A stretch of 64,000 nucleotides of DNA from Kordiimonas aestuarii. Lineage in GTDB: Bacteria > Pseudomonadota > Alphaproteobacteria > Sphingomonadales > Kordiimonadaceae. Below, in pieces: positions 8,930-16,956 of the stretch (the first letter of the stretch is position 1; each line of letters starts with the position of its first letter). Where the stretch lies: the NCBI RefSeq assembly GCF_025574465.1, contig NZ_JAOBPP010000021.1:930001-994000 (forward strand), read 5' to 3'. A program made the translations under genes and the position numbers. Below the pieces are notes generated by a model. That model was given only the letters and a program-made list of their open reading frames with translations, was not told the DNA's origin and did not search any database.

Positions 8930-9718
8930 ATGACAGACCATTTCGCGGCGGTAGGCCTGCTGCCGGAATTTCGTGTTGGCGATGTACTGACAAACACATT
9001 TCGTACCTTTTTCGCGAACTTTTTCAGGTTTCTGGCTTTTGGCGGCGTTGTCTACGGGGTGCTGCTCGCCAGTTCTGCCGCCATCAACGCCCTCTTGTTT
9101 GCTCCCATTGCCGAAGAAAGTATGTCGGCGACCCGGTCTTTGTCTGCCCCGCCATCCCCTCTGCTGATGCTTTTGCCACTCCTGATCATGTTCCTGATGA
9201 TGACGGTGGTGCAGAGCGCAATCGTCTTTGGAGCGATCGAATATCAGGCAGGGCGCAAGGCATCTATTGCCAGTATGCTCAAGGTCGGCCTTCGTGCTTT
9301 TGTGCCAGCGTTGTGCGCGGCAATCCTTATCTGGGTTCTGGTATCAATTGGCATGCTGCTACTGATCATACCCGGGATCATCATAGCGTTGATGGTTTCG
9401 GTCACCATTCCGGCGATTGTTGCCGAAGGACTGGGGCCAATTGCGGCGTTGCGACGTAGCCGTTTACTGACAGCGGGGTATCGTTGGCCGATATTAGGCG
9501 CAATTGTTGTTGTCATAGTGGTGGCGACGCTGGCGCAGCTTATTCTGAGCGTTCCGGCGATGTTTCTGGCCCTGCCGATTGTTGGCGGCCTCATAGCCCT
9601 GCTGTTCACGTCGGCGATGATTGGGGTCTATGGTAGCATGACAGCATCTGTCTACACGGGCTTGCGTGCGGCCAAAGAGGGGGTGCTCGCGGACGATGTC
9701 GCATCGGTATTTTCCTGA
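8930..9718 (+). CDS. polytopic membrane protein, paralogue of the next gene
   Basis: 262 residues with about six hydrophobic segments. A short soluble N-terminus (FRVGDVLTNTFRTFFANF) is followed by paired helices, with GLGPIAALRRSRLLTAGYRWP between the later ones. This layout resembles membrane-anchor domains found with glycerophosphodiester phosphodiesterases and uncharacterised YciC/DUF975-like proteins; I cannot assign a function. The ATG at 8930 follows GGGGGATG at 8917-8924 at good spacing. It shares clear similarity with 9776-10590 (same N-terminal FANFF motif and the LxPxxAxxRSxxLTxGYRWPI stretch), so the two are a tandem duplication. Both face the MoxR operon tail to tail. Confidence 0.65.
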   Translation: MTDHFAAVGLLPEFRVGDVLTNTFRTFFANFFRFLAFGGVVYGVLLASSAAINALLFAPIAEESMSATRSLSAPPSPLLMLLPLLIMFLMMTVVQSAIVFGAIEYQAGRKASIASMLKVGLRAFVPALCAAILIWVLVSIGMLLLIIPGIIIALMVSVTIPAIVAEGLGPIAALRRSRLLTAGYRWPILGAIVVVIVVATLAQLILSVPAMFLALPIVGGLIALLFTSAMIGVYGSMTASVYTGLRAAKEGVLADDVASVFS

Positions 9719-9775
9719 TGCGGCGAGGCTGGTTGGCCGCTGCCATTTCTTTTGTCAATTGATAGAGAAAGCTTC

Positions 9776-10381
9776 ATGAAACAGGTTAAAATTGAAGATC
9801 GTCTGAGCGTGCCTGAGGCAGGCCGCCCCGCACCACCGAGCCCCTCGGACGGGCTTGGCGTGGGTGCTATTCTGTCACTCTCCTTCCAAGCGCTTTTTGC
9901 CAATTTTTTCAGCTTTGCAGCGCTTAGCTTTCTTGCCGTGTCACCTTTGGTGCTTTATTCGCTCTCGTTATCGGGGGACCTGTCTTTCATGTATGGTGGA
10001 ACGGCAGGGTTGGGGTGGCAGGCGACATTTGCAGCCATATTTGGATTGATGCTGTTTACGCAGATTGCCTATCCCGCCATCGCGGCGGGAACCCTGCAAT
10101 ATGTTACTGGGCGAAAGATCGATTTTTTTGCAATGCTGAGGGCGGGATTGCGATTTTTTTTGCCCGCGTTGGTGATTGCTATCCTGACATCTTTGGGTAC
10201 CAGTATCGGCATGCTTTTGTTTGTGGTCCCGGGGCTTATATTATCTGTCATGTGGATGGTGGCGCTGCCGGCAGCGGTGGCCGAGCGCCTTGGCCCCCTG
10301 CAGGCGATAGAGCGTAGCGGTGATCTGACAAGCGGCTATCGCTGGCCCATATTTGGTATCTTTTTGATAGAGGGGGGGTGA
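9776..10381 (+). CDS. membrane protein paralogue, N-terminal portion, ending at a G7 run
   Basis: 201 residues, colinear with the 8930-9718 product through the shared GLILSVMWMVALPAAVAERL and SGDLTSGYRWPIFG segments, then stopped by TGA at 10379-10381 right after seven G (10372-10378). The paralogue runs on for about 65 more residues, and the matching C-terminal part is present here in the -1 frame (10378-10590). The split has three readings: a one-base loss in the G run (real or a sequencing error), a programmed -1 frameshift on the in-phase heptamer G-GGG-GGG, or coupled translation of two polypeptides through the GTGA overlap. I chose the ATG at 9776; an in-frame TTG at 9752 is possible. 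Confidence 0.6.
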   Translation: MKQVKIEDRLSVPEAGRPAPPSPSDGLGVGAILSLSFQALFANFFSFAALSFLAVSPLVLYSLSLSGDLSFMYGGTAGLGWQATFAAIFGLMLFTQIAYPAIAAGTLQYVTGRKIDFFAMLRAGLRFFLPALVIAILTSLGTSIGMLLFVVPGLILSVMWMVALPAAVAERLGPLQAIERSGDLTSGYRWPIFGIFLIEGG

Positions 10382-10590
10382 GCCAGGCTCTGGGTTGGGC
10401 GTCTGAAACGCTTGGGAACGCGCTGGTGTCGGCGAGTGGCGCCCCTATCCTTGGCGGTTTTGTCATGCTCTTTCTGCAGACATTGTTGTCAACGTCGTTG
10501 ACTGCCGCAATTGCTGCCGTGTTGTTCCTGCGGCTGAAGGAATTGAAGGAAGGCATGCCAACGGATGAGATCGCGGAGATTTTCGCCTGA
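10378..10590 (+). pseudogene. C-terminal portion of the split membrane protein
   Basis: About 70 residues in the -1 frame relative to the upstream part, with one long hydrophobic helix (ILGGFVMLFLQTLLSTSLTA) and a polar tail ending in MPTDEIAEIFA. This matches the end of the paralogue (GVLADDVASVFS) in position and character. Adding one G to the run at 10372-10378 would restore a single frame of about 270 residues, close to the paralogue's 262. A GTG at 10378 overlapping the upstream TGA could also start it separately. Listed as a fragment because no independent ribosome site is evident. Confidence 0.55.
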
Positions 10591-10633
10591 CGAGTAGTGG
10601 ACGAGCTGTTGACGCATGGGGTGCGCGTGGGTT

Positions 10634-11533
10634 TCAGTTCTTGCGTCCGCCTACATCTTTGTCGAACTTGTTCTCCTTGCGCGTACCCATTAACAGCTTG
10701 CCTTCCAGGTGCTTCCTGAGCGCATTGTAGTAGGCCTGCAGAAAGGCATCCATCCGGCCGTGGGTTACACGGTCAGGCCAGTCGATCTTGCGGATGATGG
10801 TCTGCCCGGCTGTCTGTCGTTTGGCGGCCGCCTCCAAAGACTGGTTGCGCAGGAGATCCTCCAGCATTTGCAGTTCGTAAATGCCGTAAAGCTCCAGCTG
10901 GCCCACGGTAAAGCTGTAGGCCGACTTTTCTTCATCTTCAGCACCAGACAGCATATCCGCCGCTAGTTTAACGCGCGGCTCGCGCACGACAAGTGTGCCC
11001 GCTACAAGGTCCCCTGCGCGTAGGTGATCCCGGTTCATGGTTGGCAGAAACACCAAAACCAAGGCCCAGATCAGGGCGAATAGCTGCATGATACCGCTCA
11101 CTCCCGTCGCGCTGCCGGAGAAGATAATCCCCATGGGTAAAAATATCTCGATCTCCCGCATCATGTTGCGGGCGAAGATGGCTTCTGACGACAGAGGGCG
11201 GCCAAACCGGTCGATCACCTTCAGGCCTAGCCGTCTTTTGCCTGGCGTTTGCCCTTGCCATTTCAGTTCAAAGAACATGAAGTAGAAATTGCGAAAGAGG
11301 AACAACAGCAGCAGGATCAGGATAATACCGAAACGACCCAGCCCCGCGAAGCCGGTCGTCAGCCCAATGCCAAGCGCGCCCAGTATCATGCCGACAAACA
11401 GAAGCAGAAGGTCAATCAGCACTGCCCCGGCCCGGTCACCGGTCTGGGCCAGTTCCACCTTGAGCGTGACGCCTTCTGGCGTCAGGATTTCGCGCATCTG
11501 TCGTTCGGTGGACGCCAGCTTCTTTATGCTCAT
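10634..11533 (-). CDS. RDD-family membrane protein
   Basis: 299 residues. The first 210 hold an RDD domain: the RA of GDRAGAVLIDLLLL, a helix pair, the GQTPGKRRLGLKVID loop that is the family hallmark, and a late DHLRAGDLVAGTLVV. A charged cytoplasmic C-terminal tail follows. The molecular role of RDD proteins is generally unclear, though some have been linked to ion transport. The start at 11533 overlaps the SpoIIM-like stop (ATGA); a longer in-frame start at 11596 would intrude into that gene. It is the last gene of the reverse operon that starts at 16826. Confidence 0.8.
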   Translation of the reverse strand: MSIKKLASTERQMREILTPEGVTLKVELAQTGDRAGAVLIDLLLLFVGMILGALGIGLTTGFAGLGRFGIILILLLLFLFRNFYFMFFELKWQGQTPGKRRLGLKVIDRFGRPLSSEAIFARNMMREIEIFLPMGIIFSGSATGVSGIMQLFALIWALVLVFLPTMNRDHLRAGDLVAGTLVVREPRVKLAADMLSGAEDEEKSAYSFTVGQLELYGIYELQMLEDLLRNQSLEAAAKRQTAGQTIIRKIDWPDRVTHGRMDAFLQAYYNALRKHLEGKLLMGTRKENKFDKDVGGRKN

Positions 11534-12549
11534 CGCGCGCCCTCCGTACCGTCCTCGTCCGGTGCCGGCCATCTGCTGGCGAAATACAGCCCCCACATGG
11601 CCAGAAATGCGAGGCCGATGATATAGCGTGCCAGATCGCTGGTGATGAGCTGGCGGCCAAAGCCCTCAAGAAGCCCGGCGACCAGAAACATGGTGATACA
11701 CCCGAAGGCGACCAAGGCGGCCTGCTTGCCGTGATGCGCAAGCGCTTCCATTCGGCTGAGCCTACCCGGAAAAACATAATGTCGAGCGATGGCCAGGCCT
11801 GCTGCTCCACATAAAAGAATGGCCAGAATTTCGGTGGTCCCGTGAATGATGAGCCAACCGCCCAGCTCCATCCCAAGGCTTTTGTCGTGATACAGCGCAA
11901 ACATTGCACCAAGTGTCGCGCCGTTACTGAACAGTAACCAAAGCGTCGGCACACCAAGGGCAAAGCCAAGGGCAAACGCCAAAAGGCCGACCCGCGCATT
12001 ATGGGTGAAGAGGAATGTGGCAAAGATGTCGAGGCCATCGGCGGTGCCATCGCGTTGATAGAGCACGTTGGCAAGCTGTTCGGCGGTGGCACCAGGCTGG
12101 CGCCCGTTTGCCATCTCAGGGCTGACGAAGGTAAAAAACCAGTCTGGACTGCCAAGTACCAGAAAGAAGGCTACCAGCACGCCCGCCAGAAACACCGCTG
12201 TTGAGACCGTCAGTTCAAGCCGGATCGCCCGTACAGCGTTTGGCACGGAATACCGCATCAGGTGTATGAAAGCTTGCCCGGCGGGGCGCTGGTGTCCGTA
12301 AAATAACAGATAGGCCCGGGTTGTCAGGTTCTCGAGATAGTCAACAAGGTTTCTGTCGAGCGAAATGGCACGCGCGACGCTGAGGCCGGACAGGGCGCTG
12401 CGGTAGAGGTGCGGCATCTCAAAGGCGTCTTTAGCACTGAGCGAACGGATACCGGATTTTTCCGCAGCCAGCACGAGCGCCTCCAGCCGCTGCCAGCCAC
12501 CCTCACGATCTTTGCGGAACTGATAGCTTTTTGAGTGGTGCGTCGCCAT
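11530..12549 (-). CDS. stage II sporulation protein M (SpoIIM/DUF95) family membrane protein
   Basis: 339 residues. A soluble helical N-terminal domain (to about residue 105) is followed by a multi-helix membrane domain carrying the family phrases THNARVGLLAFALGFALGVPT and LIIHGTTEILAILLCGAAGL. SpoIIM acts in septal peptidoglycan remodelling in Bacillus; non-sporulating bacteria carry distant homologues beside MoxR/DUF58/RDD genes, where the job is unknown, so the name does not imply sporulation. It lies one base from the DUF58 gene upstream and overlaps the RDD gene downstream, consistent with one polycistronic message. Confidence 0.82.
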   Translation of the reverse strand: MATHHSKSYQFRKDREGGWQRLEALVLAAEKSGIRSLSAKDAFEMPHLYRSALSGLSVARAISLDRNLVDYLENLTTRAYLLFYGHQRPAGQAFIHLMRYSVPNAVRAIRLELTVSTAVFLAGVLVAFFLVLGSPDWFFTFVSPEMANGRQPGATAEQLANVLYQRDGTADGLDIFATFLFTHNARVGLLAFALGFALGVPTLWLLFSNGATLGAMFALYHDKSLGMELGGWLIIHGTTEILAILLCGAAGLAIARHYVFPGRLSRMEALAHHGKQAALVAFGCITMFLVAGLLEGFGRQLITSDLARYIIGLAFLAMWGLYFASRWPAPDEDGTEGAR

Positions 12550-13860
12550 TTAGACCAGCTCCCGGTTAATGATCGTGCGATATTGATGGATCATGGCGCT
12601 GACCAGATGAGCTTCATCGGGTTCGAGGCATATCACCCCTTGCCGCCGCAGGTTGGAGAACAGGAGCCGCCGTTCCTTGATCAACGCGGTGGCGGTAGCG
12701 GCACGCGAGATGTCACGCGTGGTTGTCATCGCCTTGTCAGCTGTGCGTTTGAGGTAAGGGTCCTTGAGGGCGACGAAAACCACCAGATGATGCACCGCGA
12801 GGCGGCTGAGGTTTTCGCGCATCAGTTCCGTTGTCGTTGTGTCCACAAAATCAGTGAATAGAATGATAAGAGTGCGGCGGTTGAGCACTTCGGCCAGCCG
12901 TGTTGTTGCAAGGGTATAGTTGCTCTCGGTTTTACTGCATGTCAGCCGGGCCAGATAATGCTGCAAATGGCTGAAGGAGCTGACGCCCCGAAGCGGTTTT
13001 ACGTAAAAGTGCACTTCACTGTCGAAGCTGAACAGGCCAACACGATCACCACTTTTGAGTCCAGCGTGTGCAAGCACAAGTCCCGCATTGACCATATGGT
13101 CAAGCCGAGACAGGGAACCAAGCCGTTCGGCCATCAAATGGCCTGTGTCGAACGCAAGAATAACCTGATGATTGCGCTCGGCCTCATATTGTTTCGTGAG
13201 CAGCCCGCGATACCGTGCGGACCGTTTCCAGTCGATGGTGCGGGGGTCCATGCCCGTCATATAGTCGCGCAGGGATGAAAACTCCGAGCCTTCACCATGG
13301 CGCGGGAAGGCTCGGGGCCCAAATTCATCGGCGGCGGCGCCCATCAGGTCCGATGCCGCTTTTGCAGCGCGCTGGAAATTAGGCAGCACCGGAACCGTGA
13401 GGTCAGGGGATTGCACACTCTGGCGTTCCATCAAACCAAGGGGGCCGGTCCAGCGAAACCAGACAGTGGGCAGCTCTGCCATGCCGCGTTGCCGCGGCGT
13501 GAGGGTCAGCACAGCCTCGCCGGTCTGTGAAGGGATAATCACCGGCGTTTGGGCTGCCTGTTCCAGTACATCATTGACGGCGACGGCTGCCAGCACAGGC
13601 GGTGCCGGCGTGCCGTTTGAACGCTGAACGGCAAGCGTCAGCTCGGCAGTTTCTCCCAGGAAAATTTGTGCCGGTTCAATGATTTCAAATCGCAGGTTTG
13701 CCTCTTTCGGGCAGTTCCAGCCATCAAGCAGTAGCAGGCAGCCCATCAGCGCCAGATAATAGCCGACAAGGCTCACAACGGAGGGTGCCACAAGCAGCAG
13801 GAGCAGTGCTAGCGGGACCGCACAGAGTATCGCCCAGAATGTACGCAGTGTCGGGCGCAT
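12550..13860 (-). CDS. DUF58 domain protein
   Basis: 436 residues. Two N-terminal hydrophobic helices (to about residue 45) anchor it, a beta-rich stretch follows, then the DUF58 signature (SSLRDYMTGMDPRTIDWKRS) and a vWA-like fold beginning ILAFDTGHLM. The expected DxSxS metal site is degenerate here (DTGHL), so metal-dependent adhesion may be lost or altered. DUF58 proteins usually pair with MoxR ATPases, which are thought to act as chaperones or activators for vWA-type partners. The start lies against the MoxR stop (shared base 13860). Confidence 0.85.
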   Translation of the reverse strand: MRPTLRTFWAILCAVPLALLLLLVAPSVVSLVGYYLALMGCLLLLDGWNCPKEANLRFEIIEPAQIFLGETAELTLAVQRSNGTPAPPVLAAVAVNDVLEQAAQTPVIIPSQTGEAVLTLTPRQRGMAELPTVWFRWTGPLGLMERQSVQSPDLTVPVLPNFQRAAKAASDLMGAAADEFGPRAFPRHGEGSEFSSLRDYMTGMDPRTIDWKRSARYRGLLTKQYEAERNHQVILAFDTGHLMAERLGSLSRLDHMVNAGLVLAHAGLKSGDRVGLFSFDSEVHFYVKPLRGVSSFSHLQHYLARLTCSKTESNYTLATTRLAEVLNRRTLIILFTDFVDTTTTELMRENLSRLAVHHLVVFVALKDPYLKRTADKAMTTTRDISRAATATALIKERRLLFSNLRRQGVICLEPDEAHLVSAMIHQYRTIINRELV

Positions 13861-14816
13861 TAGCGGGGGGCCTTCACCTGCTCAAGCAATTGCTGAATCA
13901 CATCACCAGCTTTGATGCCTTCGATTTCCGCGGCAGGGCTGAGGACCAGGCGGTGCCGAAGCGCGGGCAGCGCGAGGCGCTTGATGTCGTCGGGGATAAC
14001 GTAGTCCCGCCCGTCAAGGGCGGCCGATGCCCGTGCCGCCCGCGCGATCATGGTGCCACAGCGCGGTGAAGCCCCGACCCGGACAGACGCATGTTCACGG
14101 GTGCCACGCACCAGATCGACGATATAGTCCAGCAGTTCGTCTGCCATAGGCAGTTTTGCAATGCAGGCCCGCATGGCATCAAGGCCAGCCATGTCCAGCA
14201 CGGGCTTTACGCCCATGTCCGCCACTGACGGCATTGTGGCGCGGTGACCATGCAGGCCAAGGATACGCCGTTCTTCCTCGCGGCTTGGATATTCCAGAAT
14301 ATGCTGGAACAGGAAGCGATCAAGCTGTGCTTCCGGCAAGGGGTAGGTGCCTTGCTGTTCGATCGGGTTTTGTGTTGCGATCACCATGAAGCCGCTACCC
14401 AGACTATAGGCCTTGCCGTCAATCGTGACTTCTCGTTCGTGCATGGCCTGCAACAGAGCAGCTTGTGTTTTGGGTGGTGTGCGGTTCACTTCGTCGGCCA
14501 GCAACAGATCGGTGAAAATCGGCCCCTTCGTCAGGGCAAATTCGTTGGTTTCAAACCGGTAAATATTGGTGCCGAGCACATCGCCGGGCATCAGGTCCGG
14601 CGTGAATTGTATGCGACCAAAACGCAGATCAAGGCTTGCTGAAAAAGCCTGGGCCAGCAGGGTCTTGGCAACTCCCGGCACCCCTTCGAACAGGATGTGC
14701 CCTTCCGATAACAATGATATCAGCAGCAAATCCACCGCGTCATCCTGGCCAACAATCATGGTCCCGATATTAGCGCGCAGCGTCTCGCTGGCCTGTTGGA
14801 TATCACTTGGGGTCAT
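13860..14816 (-). CDS. MoxR-family AAA+ ATPase
   Basis: 318 residues. Walker A is GVPGVAKT at about residues 45-52 and Walker B is LLLADEVNRTPPKTQ near residue 106; sensor-1 (MVIATQNPIEQQGTYPLPEA) and the C-terminal lid are also present. MoxR ATPases assemble into hexamers and remodel vWA-domain partners; here the DUF58 gene follows directly. The ATG at 14816 overlaps the end of the DUF4350 gene and has AGGAG at good spacing; a start at 14855 is open but less favoured. The MoxR family is certain, its client in this organism is not. Confidence 0.92.
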   Translation of the reverse strand: MTPSDIQQASETLRANIGTMIVGQDDAVDLLLISLLSEGHILFEGVPGVAKTLLAQAFSASLDLRFGRIQFTPDLMPGDVLGTNIYRFETNEFALTKGPIFTDLLLADEVNRTPPKTQAALLQAMHEREVTIDGKAYSLGSGFMVIATQNPIEQQGTYPLPEAQLDRFLFQHILEYPSREEERRILGLHGHRATMPSVADMGVKPVLDMAGLDAMRACIAKLPMADELLDYIVDLVRGTREHASVRVGASPRCGTMIARAARASAALDGRDYVIPDDIKRLALPALRHRLVLSPAAEIEGIKAGDVIQQLLEQVKAPR

Positions 14817-16056
14817 TAAGCATCTCCTGTCTCCAGGTATAAAATTGGTTGGCATGAATAAGTAATCGGTGTTGCCGACTGTCGTCGTCTTCGCGGATGC
14901 GCTGCACCCTGCGGCGGATGGTAGAGAAAGTTACTGAAATTCCGCGTTTTTGGCCTTGATCATCAAGCCAGGCTTCAAGCCGGTTTCGCTCAAGTTCAGA
15001 TGGCGCCCTGAGTTTCCGGGCTACCTCAAGTGCCTGATCGTCCATCAGCCGCAGGAGTGCTTCCTGCTCTTTTTCCGCCAGATGCAGGATGCGTGCGGCA
15101 TTCTCCACAAAAACCGTCTTGGAGTCCGCGACCTCGACGTTGGCGCGCCATGGGGCGCCAAAACGCCGGGTCTGCGCCAGCAGGAAGACCATCAGCGCCA
15201 GCAATCCGGCTATGGTCAGGTAGACAAAGGGGTGCTCAAACATCGCCTTGCCGAGGCTGGGTGTCGCCGTGAAACCGTGCACAACCTCGTCAATGATGAT
15301 GGTGTCGGTTCCTTCCGCGACCGTCTGTGCGACGGTCTGTGCGATGGCGGCGTTCCAGCCCCGGGCAAGGCCATGCGTTGCAATTAGGTCAGGGTCGGAC
15401 AAGACCCACACAGGCTGCGCCCCGGCGAGCTTGAGTTTGCCAAAAAGAATGCCGTCACCCGTCGCAATGATCGGTGCCAAAAGGTCTGACTTGATCAATT
15501 GCAGATCATCGATATCGGGCACCGCGGTGGCGCTGAAGTCGTGCTGCCAGTTTTTGGGTGTGGCGTCGGGCCGTATCACCTCGGCATCTTCGAGCAGGTT
15601 TTGCGCGATGGTTTGGGGCGTGCGAGCGGGCAACAGATGCTGGCTGCCGATCCACCCTGCCTTGAAGGGGTGCGGGCCCGTGCGGCGCTTTGGCAGCACA
15701 ACCAGCATGGGGGAAAAGTCGATCAGGTCATTGATGCGCTTTCGCCCGGGTGGTCCAACCGGCTCAAGCAGAAAAAGGGCGGCTTTCTCGTTGAGCTTGT
15801 CGAATGTATTATGTTGGCTTTGCAGCATCCGCCAGCCATCTGACTTGAGTAGTTCCACCCAGGCGGCGTGGCCGACTGCGGATTTGGAAAAACTGTTGGT
15901 GCCGGCGGATGTCTCGTAACGGCCATCCCCTTGGAATACGGACGTTACGGCGACCCCAAGGGTCGCGAGAATGCCCAGAAGGATAATCCAGAACAGGGTT
16001 TTGTTGGAAAAGGGCGCATCGTTTGCCGGTGCGCTGGTTTTTGGGGGCTGGTACAT
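14803..16056 (-). CDS. DUF4350 domain membrane protein
   Basis: 417 residues. One helix near the N-terminus (LFWIILLGILATLGVAVTSV), a periplasmic domain of about 230 residues with GHAAWVELLKSDGW and a LVVLPKR strand of the DUF4350 type, a second helix near residue 285 (VYLTIAGLLALMVFLLAQ), then a cytoplasmic helical tail (RNRLEAWLDDQGQKRG). DUF4350 genes habitually lie between DUF4129 and MoxR genes, as here. Function is unknown; the fold may be a glutamine-amidotransferase-like scaffold without the catalytic residues, as suggested for the family. It overlaps genes on both sides. Confidence 0.78.
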   Translation of the reverse strand: MYQPPKTSAPANDAPFSNKTLFWIILLGILATLGVAVTSVFQGDGRYETSAGTNSFSKSAVGHAAWVELLKSDGWRMLQSQHNTFDKLNEKAALFLLEPVGPPGRKRINDLIDFSPMLVVLPKRRTGPHPFKAGWIGSQHLLPARTPQTIAQNLLEDAEVIRPDATPKNWQHDFSATAVPDIDDLQLIKSDLLAPIIATGDGILFGKLKLAGAQPVWVLSDPDLIATHGLARGWNAAIAQTVAQTVAEGTDTIIIDEVVHGFTATPSLGKAMFEHPFVYLTIAGLLALMVFLLAQTRRFGAPWRANVEVADSKTVFVENAARILHLAEKEQEALLRLMDDQALEVARKLRAPSELERNRLEAWLDDQGQKRGISVTFSTIRRRVQRIREDDDSRQHRLLIHANQFYTWRQEMLNDPK

Positions 16057-16826
16057 CAGGGCTGCCCCGCATTTTTTTCTGTCAGGCTACGATACCCGCC
16101 AAGGCAGCTGCTGAATACGGATTCGGTGATGTCGCGACCGGCAAAGGCATATGTTTCGACGGCAAGCACCATAAAGCGCAGGGCAGCGAGATGCTTGCTA
16201 TCAAGGCTCGCGCTGTCGACGATTTCCCGACCAGTCATATGGGGGCGTACCAGCACGCGGCGCTGTTCCGCGAGGGCGAGCAGGCTAAGGGCCAACAATA
16301 TCCGGATGGCTTCGCCAAAATTGCCATTTTCTGCCGCCCTTTCGGCATCGTCAAATGTGGCGTGCTGGATGAAGGCATGTTCGGCACGGTGTTGCTTGGG
16401 ATTGGGGCTGCGCCGGGTGGTGGCATGCTTTTTTCTGGGTGCTTTAGGCGGGTTGCCGGTGACAAGAACCCAGACAAAAACGGCAATGGCAAAAAGCCCC
16501 AAGCCCATCAATGAATACAAAATTGCCTTACCCAGCCACGCTGGCATGCCACCGGTTTGCTGTCTGGCCCGCGGTTTTGGGCTCTCCGGCAGATCGCGCT
16601 GGAATTCGCCGTGTTCCAGCAAGGTAGTGACAGCGCGACCGATTTCTGTATCAGGCAAGGCAGCTTTTGTGAGTATTTCGGCCGGTTCGGCAGTCGCGGG
16701 TTTATCCTCACCGATGTTATAACTATTCCAGCCGTAAGCCAATCCAAACAGAATAACAGCAACCGCCGCCCACAGTAGTGAGCGGCGTCCATTCTCTTTC
16801 AGTCTGTCCAACAATCCCCCAAGCAT
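16056..16826 (-). CDS. DUF4129 domain membrane protein
   Basis: 256 residues with two membrane helices (about residues 17-33 and 105-124) and a C-terminal cytoplasmic domain of the DUF4129 kind (AIRILLALSLLALAEQRRV, then TGREIVDS, then LRFMVLAVETYAFAGRDIT). The domain is seen at the head of MoxR/DUF58/DUF4350 operons and at the end of transglutaminase-like proteins. It is the first gene of the six-gene reverse operon, and its stop overlaps the DUF4350 start by the ATGA arrangement. No catalytic motif was seen. Confidence 0.75.
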   Translation of the reverse strand: MLGGLLDRLKENGRRSLLWAAVAVILFGLAYGWNSYNIGEDKPATAEPAEILTKAALPDTEIGRAVTTLLEHGEFQRDLPESPKPRARQQTGGMPAWLGKAILYSLMGLGLFAIAVFVWVLVTGNPPKAPRKKHATTRRSPNPKQHRAEHAFIQHATFDDAERAAENGNFGEAIRILLALSLLALAEQRRVLVRPHMTGREIVDSASLDSKHLAALRFMVLAVETYAFAGRDITESVFSSCLGGYRSLTEKNAGQP

Positions 16827-16956
16827 AGCGCCACTTTATGGAGGCTCTATTGGGCGGTAAAGGTGTTTTTTACAAAATCTCACGCAGCCATTGGTTCCAG
16901 CGTTTCACAAAGCTGAATTTCGGGCACTTGAAACTTTACTGTTGGGTGATCACGGC

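Noticed and set aside
11530..12549. Evidence for sporulation from the SpoIIM name
   Set aside because: Distant SpoIIM homologues beside MoxR genes are common in non-sporulating bacteria; no other sporulation gene is present.
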